Source of the DNA: Semisulcospira habei
Taxonomy: Eukaryota > Mollusca > Gastropoda > Semisulcospiridae
Length of the DNA: 64,000 nucleotides
NCBI GenBank assembly: GCA_036245525.1
Contig: BTPG01000004.1
Span: 47,322,823 to 47,386,822, forward strand
Direction of reading: 5' to 3'
Below, one piece after another: positions 55,679 to 64,000 of the stretch. Each line of letters opens with the position of its first letter. Within the stretch, counting starts at the first letter, position 1. The translations under genes were made by a program, and so were the position numbers. Below the pieces are notes generated by a model, which saw only the letters and a list, made by a program, of their open reading frames with translations, searched no databases and was not told where the DNA came from.

Positions 55679-55748
55679 ATATACAAGAGACATAAATCCT
55701 CATGAGCCCCCGCTGTCGCGGGGGCTCATGAGGATTTATGTCTCTTGT
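55679..55748. repeat. Hairpin HP-D in intron 2
   Basis: AAGAGACATAAATCCTCATG and CATGAGGATTTATGTCTCTT are perfect arms. Confidence 0.93.
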
Positions 55749-56060
55749 TAGTCTGTGTTGCTTGTCTGTGGTCCCATTTCATTTGTGTTCTTCACGCGGC
55801 GAACGCTGGTCAGTGTCCAGCTGTGGTAGTCGGGCGCGAAACGCGCGCCCATTAATTTTGCACTCAAAGGGTCAGCTACAGTGCAGACGGCTGCGTGCTC
55901 AAGGGACTGCACTGGAAATGTATGTCCCGCTGAGCATTGGACTTATGGGTCCATCAGATAGTTCATGCCATTTGTACGAGGTCTAGATCCCCAGGAGCCC
56001 GCAGCCGTACTGTGTGTGCCCTGTTAGTAATAGAGTTATAAATGTGCCGTGTCCATTCTA

Positions 56061-56147
56061 ACCCTTTAGCTGTCGGCAGCCGGCTTTCATCGCGATGATT
56101 CCCGCACGACATCGCGACAAAATGCGCTACCGCCAGTCAAAGCGTTA
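56061..56147. repeat. Hairpin HP-G in intron 2
   Basis: AACCCTTTAGCTGTCGGCAG...CTACCGCCAGTCAAAGCGTT. Confidence 0.8.
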
Positions 56148-56205
56148 TGAAATGCCCAGCACTTTATGCATGTCTTGTCGTCGTCGTGGGTTTTCGATAT
56201 AGTGT

Positions 56206-56375
<170 letters not shown>

Positions 56376-56471
56376 CAATAGGTAAAGGGATCGAGTATTA
56401 GTTTACGTGTTTGTCCAGGGTTGAGCCCCCCCCCCCTCCCCCCCCCCCCCTTGCCATAGTACCTCCCTGGT

Positions 56472-56582
56472 AACAGATCGAGCGTGATAGTTCCAAGGGG
56501 TGTGCCAGAATAGCTTGGCGCCCTTGAACTATCACGCTCGATCCATGTCCTGTCGTGGCGTGTCGGAGTTGAACGAGTTAAT
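56472..56582. repeat. Hairpin MITE HP-A, half-deleted
   Basis: GAGCGTGATAGTTCCAAGGG...GAACTATCACGCTCGAT; most of the second inner arm is missing. Changes in both outer arms (GCGTGATAG/CTATCACGC) remain complementary. Confidence 0.85.
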
Positions 56583-56639
56583 TCATGTGCCTATTAGTTT
56601 GTCAATTAGATCTTGTCGTAAGCTCATCCCCTCCATTAA

Positions 56640-56840
56640 CTCATCACATCCTGAAGATGAAATTATCATTATTTTAGGTATCCTTTGAGGTCTGCGCCTG
56701 GAGACAGATCAACGTTGATTGTTCAAGGGTGGTGTCGAAAAAGCTTGGCGCCCACAGGCGCCAAGCTATTCCGACGCCACCCTTGAACTGTCATGGTCGA
56801 CCCCATCTTGTCGTAACATGTCTTGAGCTTTACGGGCTAA
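56640..56840. repeat. Hairpin MITE HP-A in intron 2
   Basis: TGATTGTTCAAGGGTGGTGT...GCCACCCTTGAACTGTCATG. Confidence 0.88.
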
Positions 56841-56894
56841 ACGTTCATTTTGTGCCGTATATTTGTGCCTAAAGTTTACATCGTGATCATGCAG

Positions 56895-57064
56895 GCGGCT
56901 GTGGCTGAGGTGCTGCTGTATTTCTCGCTGTCCAACACGGGCCCCATGGTGCTGACCACCATACTACTGGGCGCCTACTCGGACGTCATCGGTCGCAAGC
57001 TGCTTTTCCTCCTGCCCACTGTAGCAGGTCTGGGCGAGTTTATCGTCACCGCCATTATCGTCAG
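56895..57064 (+). CDS. SLC46-like MFS transporter, exon 3 (TM2-TM3)
   Basis: Acceptor GATCATGCAG, phase 0. Reads AAVAEVLLYFSLSNTGPMVL, then TTILLGAYSDVIGRKLLFLL and a third helix (PTVAGLGEFIVTAIIV). GAYSDVIGRK is the MFS signature motif A between TM2 and TM3. Donor CAG|GTGGGC, phase 2. Confidence 0.88.
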
Positions 57065-57183
57065 GTGGGCATACACGTCTGTAGTTATTGTATGCTCAGC
57101 AGCCTGGTGCAGACATTCTGTGCACCGATTAACAGTGACTGCTGATGATTCTGTTGTAGTTTTGCTGTGGTGCCTAGAATGTA

Positions 57184-57193
57184 TGTGTGTGCG

Positions 57194-57275
<82 letters not shown>
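57184..57275. repeat. (GT)n microsatellite
   Basis: About 45 GT units in intron 3. Confidence 0.96.
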
Positions 57276-57278
<3 letters not shown>

Positions 57279-57355
57279 CTGTGTACAGTTTTGTAATTGT
57301 ATTTTTGAAATTTGTAAGGCGCCTAGAGCTCTACCTGAGGTTAAGCCCCATAGAA

Positions 57356-57356
<1 letters not shown>

Positions 57357-57416
<60 letters not shown>
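57357..57416. repeat. (ATT)n microsatellite
   Basis: About 20 ATT units. Confidence 0.96.
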
Positions 57417-57432
57417 GACAGGGCATTCCCAT

Positions 57433-57477
57433 TGCGGAAAAGGATCGACGTCGGCCCGATGGCCTTTGCGCACTGGG
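57433..57477. repeat. HP-C right-arm fragment
   Basis: GACGTCGGCCCGATGGCCTT + TGCGCACTGGG; left arm reduced to GGAAAAGGATC. Confidence 0.75.
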
Positions 57478-57637
57478 TTTTTAACGTGCGTGCTGATCAC
57501 AAGCTGGAACCAAGTGTACACCAGTTTCACCTTCTGCGAGTGTTGGAGGATTTCAGCGGGTTCCAGTGCACCCATCGTTCGTTCACTCACTGTCACTGAA
57601 TCACTCGCTTAAAAAATTGTACTGTTTTCACTGACAG

Positions 57638-57825
57638 ACTTGAGCTGAGCCTGGACTACTTCTACGTGATACAAGTGGTGGAGGGCTTCAGCGGGTCGTT
57701 CTCTACCCTCCTGCTGGCCACGTTTTCCTACACAGCCGATCTAACACCCCCCGCCAAGGCTCGCACCTTCGCCATCACCATCTTAGAGTGCTGCTTAGCT
57801 CTGGCAGGGGCCGGGTCCAGCATCG
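57638..57825 (+). CDS. SLC46-like MFS transporter, exon 4 (TM4-TM5)
   Basis: Acceptor TTTTCACTGACAG. Phase 2 completes an arginine. Reads LELSLDYFYVIQVVEGFSGS, then FSTLLLATFSYTADLTPPAK and ARTFAITILECCLALAGAGS. The FS(Y)xAD..xxxxR element is typical of the TM4-TM5 loop in this family. Donor ATCG|GTAATG, phase 1. Confidence 0.88.
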
Positions 57826-57887
57826 GTAATGCTCTTCATGCTGTTAGTGGTTGTGATTGTGGTGGTGGTGGTGGTACAGCTCCTAGT

Positions 57888-58045
57888 ATTAACACTTTCA
57901 GCCCGGCGCACGTATTTCCCAAATTTTGGAGGCGTCATCTAACGACTATGCGCCTGTTGCACGGCGCCAAGCTAATCTGGCACTACCCTTGAATTATCAT
58001 GGTCGACCCATCTCCTGCTGTAGTGCGTCAGGGCCGAATGGGTTA
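57888..58045. repeat. Hairpin MITE HP-A, left arm deleted
   Basis: TTAACACTTTCAGCCCGGCG...CTGTTGCA joins directly to GGCGCCAAGCTAATCTGGCA. Only the right inner arm remains. Confidence 0.85.
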
Positions 58046-58137
58046 AGTGAGTCAAGTTTTTCAACGGCGACAGTGTCTAAGAAGACAAACCGCACTATCG
58101 CTTTGTAACTACAGAAGCAAAATCGCAGCGGGTACCA

Positions 58138-58231
58138 TAAGCATAGACAACACTCCAAACAGCTCCGTCCACGAGGCTTAGATCCTTTTGTGCCTCTTGT
58201 AGATGTTTCTAATGTTGTCTATGCTTGTGTA
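58138..58231. repeat. Hairpin HP-E
   Basis: CATAAGCATAGACAACACTC...AATGTTGTCTATGCTTGTG. Confidence 0.75.
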
Positions 58232-58271
58232 CAACATGCCAAGCGTTTTTCGTCGTTATTCCACTCATAGC

Positions 58272-58441
58272 GGTCCGTGGATAGTAGCTTTGACTAATGC
58301 AAATCCACCACGCCATCGCGTGCGCGCAAGCGCCCATACTAAGCTCAAGACTAAGTATTTAGTCTTGAGCTTAGTATAGGCGCTTGCGCGCACGCCGTGG
58401 CGCATTGGATTTGCACTTAGTCAAAGCTACTACCACGGACC
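58272..58441. repeat. 170-bp inverted repeat in intron 4
   Basis: Arms of about 78 bp: GGTCCGTGGATAGTAGCTTT...TACTAAGCTCAAGACTAA and TTAGTCTTGAGCTTAGTATA...AAAGCTACTACCACGGACC, nearly perfect with a TAAATACTTAG-like centre. Single copy in this window. Confidence 0.95.
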
Positions 58442-58528
58442 CCTATGATTCCACTGTAGTTGCTCATTTGATAATTTACATGTGCAGTATTTATGTGCGT
58501 ATCCGTTGATACTGTTTTCTGCTCCAAG

Positions 58529-58887
58529 GCGTTGGCTATCTGATCCTGTATGTGAGTTATTTTTATGCTGCCATCTTGCTGGCCATCTGCATGGCTCTGG
58601 CAGTCGCCATCGTTATTTTCGCCATGCCGGAAACCATCCAACGCCAGCACCAGCATGTCAGCAACCAACCAACCAGACAGCTAATCTGCCATCAGCCACC
58701 GAGCCGCAACCCCTTGAAATACGTCAAAAATATTTTCTCTTTTTACTTTACTGGGTCGCCGCGGAGGCGCTTTCAGTTTCTGCTGGCCCTGACGGTCTTG
58801 TTTCTCATATTGCTGTGTTTCCTTGGGCGTAACGGCGTGGAAACTTTGTACCAGCTGAATGCGCCCTTCTGCTTCAACTCAGCTGAG
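58529..58887 (+). CDS. SLC46-like MFS transporter, exon 5 (TM6, central loop, TM7)
   Basis: Acceptor TTCTGCTCCAAG, phase 1. Reads VGYLILYVSYFYAAILLAIC and ALAVAIVIFAMPETIQRQ, where the sixth helix ends in the family-typical (L/M)PET. A hydrophilic central loop of about 45 residues follows (QHVSNQPTRQ...NPLKYVKNIFSFYF), then the start of the second half (RFQFLLALTVLFLILLCFLG) and an ETLYQLNAPFCFNSAE segment. Donor GAG|GTAAAA, phase 0. Confidence 0.88.
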
Positions 58888-58899
58888 GTAAAATATGAA

Positions 58900-59310
58900 G
58901 AAAGGTAGAAAAACTGACTGTATCTGGCTGTTTATCATATAAATGATGCCATTATAAAGTGAGAAAATGTTGGCCATTTGTTCCAGTTCAGTCAAAATCA
59001 CAAGGTCGGTATGGTATGAAATAAGGGCAGTGTTCGACTAGAAGCGGTGAGGTGATGTTCCAAGTTTGTACGTTTGACCCAATCTATTTCACACAATCAG
59101 CTGAGAGGACTGACTTTCACATACAAAGATACTGAAGATGGATTTTTATGTCAGAGTTGAGTCCAGATGCTACTAGGAACACGACCGATCCATTGTCCCA
59201 TGCATTTTTTGTAGAAAATGCCATTTGTTTCAGCCATCTGTCTCTCAGACACCCCCCACCCCTCCACACACACACACACACACAACCATTTTACAGAACA
59301 CATTCAAAAT
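58900..59310. other. Intron 5, no feature
   Basis: Nothing recognised except a short (CA)n run at 59,268-59,283. Confidence 0.4.
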
Positions 59311-59313
59311 GCG

Positions 59314-59527
59314 CTAACTCATTCTACCCCAGACACACCACAGCAAGATATGGATCGACTATAATAGTTCAAGGGTGATGCCAGAATAGCTTGGCGCCTA
59401 TGGGCGCCAAGCTATTCTGGCATCATCCTTGAACTATCATGGTCGATCTGTGTCCTACACTGCACTGCTGTCTTCGGAGGACAACGGCAAAATTTGGAGA
59501 TTTCGGTCTTCGGGGACAATGAGTTAA
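59314..59527. mobile_element. Hairpin MITE HP-A, full length
   Basis: CTAA + CTCATTCTACCCCAGACACA ... GGGGACAATGAG + TTAA. Same CTCATTCTACCCC subtype as the copy in the LINE at 27,957. Confidence 0.92.
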
Positions 59528-59914
59528 GCAGTGAGTGGCTATAAGAAAACATCAAGCTCAATTCATAGGATATCAAAATTTGTTGTTGCAAAAGACGTTA
59601 GTTTTGGTCAGTTGTATTCTGAGTGCAACTACTAAAGTCCGATGTTACCAACAGAAAATTTCAGCAAGGTGATCATGACAATACGAGTGTTTCCAAATTG
59701 CTCTGGCCGTTTTTGTTTTTTTATTTTATTTTTACGAATGTGTGTCAAAACTGATATCTCAAGCTTTTGTTGTGCTCAAACTATTAAGTTCCTCGCCAAA
59801 ATAGACACTTTGAGCTGTTTTTTGCTTCCATTTTTTTCTTCTTCAGGGGAAGCAATCTAGGTAGTCTCCCATTACTAAAGGCACGTCTTGTGCGAGCCCC
59901 GACACTATAATATG

Positions 59915-60128
59915 TTAACTCATTCTACCCCAGACACACCACAGGAAGATAAGGGTCGACCATGATAGTTCAAGGGTGATGCCAGAATAGCTTGGCGCCT
60001 ATGGGCGCCAAGCTATTCTGGTATCACCCTTAAACTATCATGGTCGATCTGTGTCCTGCACTGCAACACAGTCTTCAGAGGACAACAGCAAAATGTAAGG
60101 ATTTCGGTGTTGGGGTAGAATGAGTTAA
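59915..60128. mobile_element. Hairpin MITE HP-A, full length
   Basis: TTAA + CTCATTCTACCCCAGACACA ... GGTGTTGGGGTAGAATGAG + TTAA. Very close to 59,314-59,527. Confidence 0.94.
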
Positions 60129-60448
60129 ATAAACGCGTTGTTTACCGTAGTCCCGATAGTCCATGTGTTTATCACGAAGAATGGTGTGTGGACAACCCGC
60201 GTTCGAATCGCATTTGAGAAATTTTTGTTGAAAATATTTTTGTTAGTTTCAATTTTTAAAAAATATGTCGAGTTAAATATTTTACCTTTTTACTGTGGAA
60301 ACTAGACTGTTTGGTTTTCTATAACAATTTGTTTTCTAATCTTACCAGTGAGCTTTTGGTGAGTTTTATTCTTTATGCACTCGCAACAAATTTCCATGCA
60401 AAACTTCCTGAGCAGACCCAGCCTCCCTAATGTGACTCACCGTACTCC

Positions 60449-60537
60449 TTCCCAATGCGCAAAAGGCCATCGACACAACCGTGCGCGGGCTAACGGCGGC
60501 CGACGTCGGCCCGATAGCCTTTTGTGCATTGTGTCAT
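60449..60537. repeat. Hairpin MITE HP-C
   Basis: CCAATGCGCAAAAGGCCATC and GATAGCCTTTTGTGCATTG with part of the left inner arm deleted. Confidence 0.85.
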
Positions 60538-60866
60538 TGCGTAGCTGCGTGTTGAACTATTTCTCAGGCTCATTACGCGCGTTTCACGCGATAACTGAAC
60601 TGAGACTCGTAGTGCAGTTTTCCGTAGCAGCAGCTATGACCTCATACGCTGGTTCTCCTCTTTGCTGTATACCATAGGAAACTGCATTTATGAACGAGAC
60701 TAAGTGCAAAGTTTAGTTGTTGTTTCTGGTCAGTGCTGAGGTTTGTATAATGTGTTGACTGCAGGCTGCACTGCGAGTAGTGAAGTTACTTACACGCCGT
60801 CGGAACGAACAACAAACGAGAATGAAGCCACGGGGGATAACTAGCTTCTACCATATGACAACACTT

Positions 60867-61437
60867 AGGCTGGGCCCACGCTACCAGAATTTGCCACTAG
60901 CAATGTGTGCACAATTTGCCCCCTGCCACATCGGCTTCGTGGCACACGTTTCAATGTACGCGCAATGTTTTGTACTGACTGACCTGCCATTACCATATAT
61001 GGAACAGCTCTCGGGCACGGCGCGCCCGGTTCAGTGAAATATTCGGAGCTGCGGGAGTCCCATATGCATGGGAACTCTCGGACAAGGTTGATCAATTTAC
61101 TCACTGGAGACGTGCCGCATATTGCAGCGTTTCCACATGCGGCGCGTCTCCAATGAGTTAACAGTCTCAAAGCCGTCGGCCGTCGCTCAGCTTCTCCGCC
61201 ATTTTTCCCGGCTCGCCGGAAGACGAAGAAACGGGAAGTGGCGCAAGAACACCGCTGATTGGCTGAGAGGCGGCAACATTGCTCGAGCCTTGCCGGCTAC
61301 CACAAATGAATAGACTCGGTTTGTATCGGGTCGCAATTTGTGGCGGCAATATTGTAGGCGCCCCCTAATTGAGGCGGCAACATTGCCGCCACAAAATTGC
61401 GCCCGGCAATAGGTGTTTGTGGTAGCGTGGGCCTAGC
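60867..61437. mobile_element. ~570-bp MITE with GGGCCCACGCTACCA ends
   Basis: AGGCTGGGCCCACGCTACCA (left) and TGGTAGCGTGGGCCTAGCTT (right) are inverted. The interior has AATTTGCC and GGCGGCAACATT-type repeats, and an HP-B hairpin is nested at 61,096-61,162. CTTAG occurs on both sides. Confidence 0.75.
61096..61162. repeat. Hairpin MITE HP-B, nested
   Basis: TTTA + CTCACTGGAGACGTGCCGCA...TGCGGCGCGTCTCCAATGAG + TTAA. Confidence 0.88.
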
Positions 61438-61767
61438 TTCTTAGCACAACTTCAAAAGGCATAGATTCTCATGAGCCCTACAGGCTCGATGTGTCATTAT
61501 CATCATCACCATCATCACCACCACCATTACCATTATAATACGGTAATCATAAGGTTGAGAAATATTCCCGCTCATTTGTCCATGGTTACAATGACGGTAC
61601 ACGCTAGTTGTCCGCTCTCGGCGTTCGTTGTTAGAGGAGTCGTTCCGGCGTTGCAAGCGTAACCTCACTAGTCTCTTTACTACAATCTTTGCCACTTATA
61701 GATTTTTTTCTTTTGATCGACTTTTTTTTTCTGTATCACTTAGCGTGCTTTCTTCTGTAACTTAAAG

Positions 61768-61942
61768 ATCGGTGTGTACGGTGCGGTGAGCGTGGGTGTT
61801 CGCGCCGTGGGAAGTCTAGGAGCCGTGCGCCTTCTGCAGAACTTCTTGTCGGACCCGGCCATAGCAGCCGCCACCTTGCTGTCTGGTGTGGCCGCCAACG
61901 TGATTGAGGGCCTGGCGGGGAACATGATGGTCCTGTATTTGT
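61768..61942 (+). CDS. SLC46-like MFS transporter, exon 6 (TM8-TM9)
   Basis: Acceptor TGTAACTTAAAG, phase 0. Reads IGVYGAVSVGVRAVGSLGAV, then RLLQNFLSDPAIAAATLLSG and VAANVIEGLAGNMMVLYL. Same phases as the paralogous exon at 37,288-37,465 and one codon shorter. Donor TTTGT|GTGAGC, phase 1. Confidence 0.87.
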
Positions 61943-62187
61943 GTGAGCATTGTCAGACGATCTGGGTTGTTTTTTTTTTTGTTGCTTGTGGGTTGTTGGT
62001 TTGGCTCGTGTGTTCTTTCTCTCTGAGTGCTTTGGCGCGGAGCGAGACTTTGCGGTGAAGCCTATTTTGATCATCGTGATAATCGTGGTGATGATAGTGA
62101 TGAAGGCGAGGACGATGATGAACATCTTGTGTGTGTGCTTGCATATGTGTCTAGTGATACTGGAAGAAGGTTGTAGGTTTTTCTTTT

Positions 62188-62391
62188 TACCCCAAGGCCG
62201 CTATTCCCAAATTTTATAGGTGTCACCTAACGACTATGTACCGGTTGCAGGAGATGGATCGACCAAGATAATTCAAGGGTAGTGCCAGATTAGCTTGGCG
62301 CCTGATGGCGCCAAGCTAATCTGGCACTACCCTTGAATTATCATGGTCGATCCATCCCCTGCTGTAGTTCCTCGGGGCTAAATGGATTAAT
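62188..62391. repeat. Hairpin MITE HP-A in intron 6
   Basis: GAGATGGATCGACCAAGATA...TATCATGGTCGATCCATC with complete inner arms. Confidence 0.92.
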
Positions 62392-62477
62392 ATATGTGTA
62401 TTGTATGCGTTGCGACCAGACTCGAGATTGATTGATAAGCGGGATTGATACAATATTTATTTTTTTATGTTATGCAG

Positions 62478-62793
62478 GGGGGCCCCAACTTTTTGTTTGG
62501 GACCTTCAGCCTGATACAAAAGGCCTCCCCGACGCTAGACCTTGCTACCAGGGGCCGAAAAATCGAAAAGCGGGGTGAGGGGAGGGGGGGGGGGCGGGCG
62601 GGAGTGGGGGGGGGGGAGGGTGCGTGTCAGAGACTCTCATCATTCACCAAAATATCAGACAGTGGGGCGCGGGGAGGGGGAGGGGGTTCCAAACACTCCA
62701 AAAAGGGGCTTTGTTATAGCATTTTAAAGAATTTTAGGTCGGGAGGTGGGGAGGGGGGTTCCGGAACCCCGCCCCCCCCCCCGATCCGCCCCT
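62478..62793 (-). mobile_element. hAT-type MITE, reverse orientation
   Basis: CAGCCTGATACAAAAGGCCT, GGGGCCGAAAAATCGAAAAG and CACCAAAATATCA lead to the terminus CCCCGATCCGCCCCT. Reverse complement of the 42,374 family. Confidence 0.78.
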
Positions 62794-63035
62794 CTTATGT
62801 TATTTTACGTTATGTTATGTTTCTTTCTTTATTTGCCAGTTTGTGACTCTCTTTCTTACTGCGTTATTTTGCGGGAATAAAAAAGTTTAAAAATTCTTCT
62901 GTATTTTCCGCTGACCAGTCACTGAGCTGATTAGTTGTGCCTTCAAGTCTGTCAGTACACTCGTATCGGTCCATCAGGCATGACAAACCAAAAACACATC
63001 AGTTACAAACATGTTCTTGCTGTCGGCTGTTACAG

Positions 63036-63119
63036 CTACAGTGGCTGGCACCATCAGTAACGCTGCTTTACCAGTCACTCGCGCCATCTTGTCCAAAATG
63101 GCCGGCGCCTCCAAGCAAG
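63036..63119 (+). CDS. SLC46-like MFS transporter, exon 7 (TM10)
   Basis: An 84-nt exon. Acceptor TGTCGGCTGTTACAG, chosen over an upstream AG at 63,002 because the paralogous exon at 36,934-37,017 is also 84 nt and aligns codon for codon. Reads TVAGTISNAALPVTRAILSK then MAGASKQG. Donor CAAG|GTCAGT, phase 1. Confidence 0.86.
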
Positions 63120-63227
63120 GTCAGTACATGATACGTTTCCAGTCAGCAGAAGGTCCTCGTGCCGACTGGCTGTGCGCAGTGCAACAAACCCCCGGCGTGG
63201 GCACGACGATATTTTCCTATCCGTCCA

Positions 63228-63338
63228 CCCAGTTCGCAAAAGACCATCGGGCCTTTTGTCGACCGCCGGGCCTGCGCACGGTCGTGCGCGGGCCAACGGC
63301 GGTCGACAAAAGGCCTGATGGCCTTTTGCGCAATGGGC
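63228..63338. repeat. Hairpin MITE HP-C in intron 7
   Basis: CGCAAAAGACCATCGGGCCT...GGCCTGATGGCCTTTTGCGC around GCGCACGGTCGTGCGC; inner arms carry CTTTTGTCGACCGCC. Confidence 0.93.
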
Positions 63339-63399
63339 AGCTGTATATGTCAGGCCCGTAATCAGTCCACCCTCAAATGTGTGTGTTTGTGCGTGTGGA

Positions 63400-63401
<2 letters not shown>

Positions 63402-63478
<77 letters not shown>

Positions 63479-63487
63479 CTGTGTGTG
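63402..63487. repeat. (GT)n microsatellite
   Basis: About 42 GT units in intron 7. Confidence 0.96.
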
Positions 63488-63663
63488 TGAATACGTAATA
63501 AAAATAACATTTTATTACATGAATGATTTCTGCGTATCTTTTCTCAAGAGTTCAACCTTTGCGCTCTCAACACACTGTCTTAAAATGGACACTTGGGAAA
63601 AAAAACATTTCTTCAAACTCGAGACCCCCGCGACATTACAAGTCGACTTTTACCAGAGGCGGT

Positions 63664-63763
63664 ACCCAATGCGCAACAGGCCATCGGCCGACGTCGGCCG
63701 CCGTTGGTCCGCGCACATCCGTCCGCGGCTGACGTCGGCTCGATGACCTTTGCGCACTGGAGT
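63664..63763. repeat. Hairpin MITE HP-C in intron 7
   Basis: CCAATGCGCAACAGGCCATC...TCGATGACCTTTGCGCACTGG. Only about 325 bp from the previous copy. Confidence 0.9.
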
Positions 63764-63857
63764 CATACTTACATGTGATAGGCTTATAATGGTGCTACCT
63801 GCTGAAGATGATGGTGTATTTTCTGACCTGATGCCTGTCTGTCCGTGTGAGTTGCAG

Positions 63858-64000
63858 GCGCCCTGTTTGCCAGTGTAGCAGTGTTGGAGTCCCTGTGTTC
63901 TCTGGCGTCCAACTCCATGTACAACGCCATATATGAAGCAACTGTTATGCACATGAGGGGAGCGGCGTTTTTCTGCACGGCTGGCGTCATTGTCCTGTGT
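63858..64000 (+). CDS. SLC46-like MFS transporter, exon 8 (TM11-TM12, partial)
   Basis: Acceptor GTGTGAGTTGCAG. Phase 1 completes a glycine. Reads ALFASVAVLESLCSLASNSM, then YNAIYEATVMHMRGAAFFCT and AGVIVLC, cut by the window edge. The EQG.LFA..A..ES(L) boundary across exons 7-8 (here KQGALFASVAVLESL) is a family landmark. The stop codon and C-terminal tail lie outside. Confidence 0.86.

Noticed and set aside
63003..63035. Longer version of exon 7 starting at 63,003
   Set aside because: In frame, but the acceptor is poor and the paralogous exon is 84 nt, matching 63,036-63,119.

Overview
The window is animal nuclear DNA. Genes are split by GT-AG and GC-AG introns, no bacterial-type gene layout is seen, and most of the sequence is transposable elements, hairpin MITEs, SINEs, minisatellites and long dinucleotide runs. 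The mix of APE-type LINEs, tRNA-derived SINEs ending in (AACC)n, hAT relics and many TTAA-flanked hairpins suggests a lophotrochozoan, most likely a mollusc and perhaps a gastropod. The taxon is an inference; no marker gene fixes it.

Layout. 1-5,221 is a composite repeat. Its right part carries two tandem units, each with a hammerhead-ribozyme-like fold (4,644-4,756 and 4,974-5,113). Part of the same unit lies inverted at the left end (79-149). A 5'-truncated LINE on the minus strand (859-4,026), bounded by a perfect 72-bp duplication, is nested inside. 5,222-13,980 is gene-poor and holds SINEs, hairpins, diverged tandem arrays and a GT run. 13,984-15,194 is a decayed hAT element. 15,441-22,865 is bounded by inverted copies of a ~390-bp repeat and contains exon-like coding blocks on both strands, including minus-strand blocks that resemble the tail of a DDE-transposase-like family. 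22,990-24,170 holds another inverted pair, and 24,494-24,883 a 65-bp minisatellite. 25,690-33,480 is a LINE cluster (CR1/L2/Jockey-like) with (CT)n runs and nested SINE and MITE insertions. 34,190-36,392 and 38,940-41,033 are two copies of a third LINE family with complementary deletions. They flank two minus-strand exons of an SLC46-like transporter (36,934-37,465) and a 29-bp minisatellite (38,123-38,820). 41,030-52,750 is repeats only.

52,803-64,000 is the best-supported host gene: eight plus-strand exons of an SLC46-family (proton-coupled folate transporter-like) major facilitator, running off the right edge. Reading frame and intron phase agree across every junction, and introns 5-6 and 6-7 are supported by the paralogous exons at 36.9-37.5 kb, which share the 84-nt exon length and phases. 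Its introns are full of MITEs, and one holds an 879-bp insertion with 345-bp internal direct repeats and a 13-bp target duplication.

Several insertions can be dated relative to one another from nesting and clean target duplications: SINE in LINE, SINE in MITE, MITE in LINE at TTAA, LINE in ribozyme repeat. The most unusual feature is the tandem hammerhead unit.
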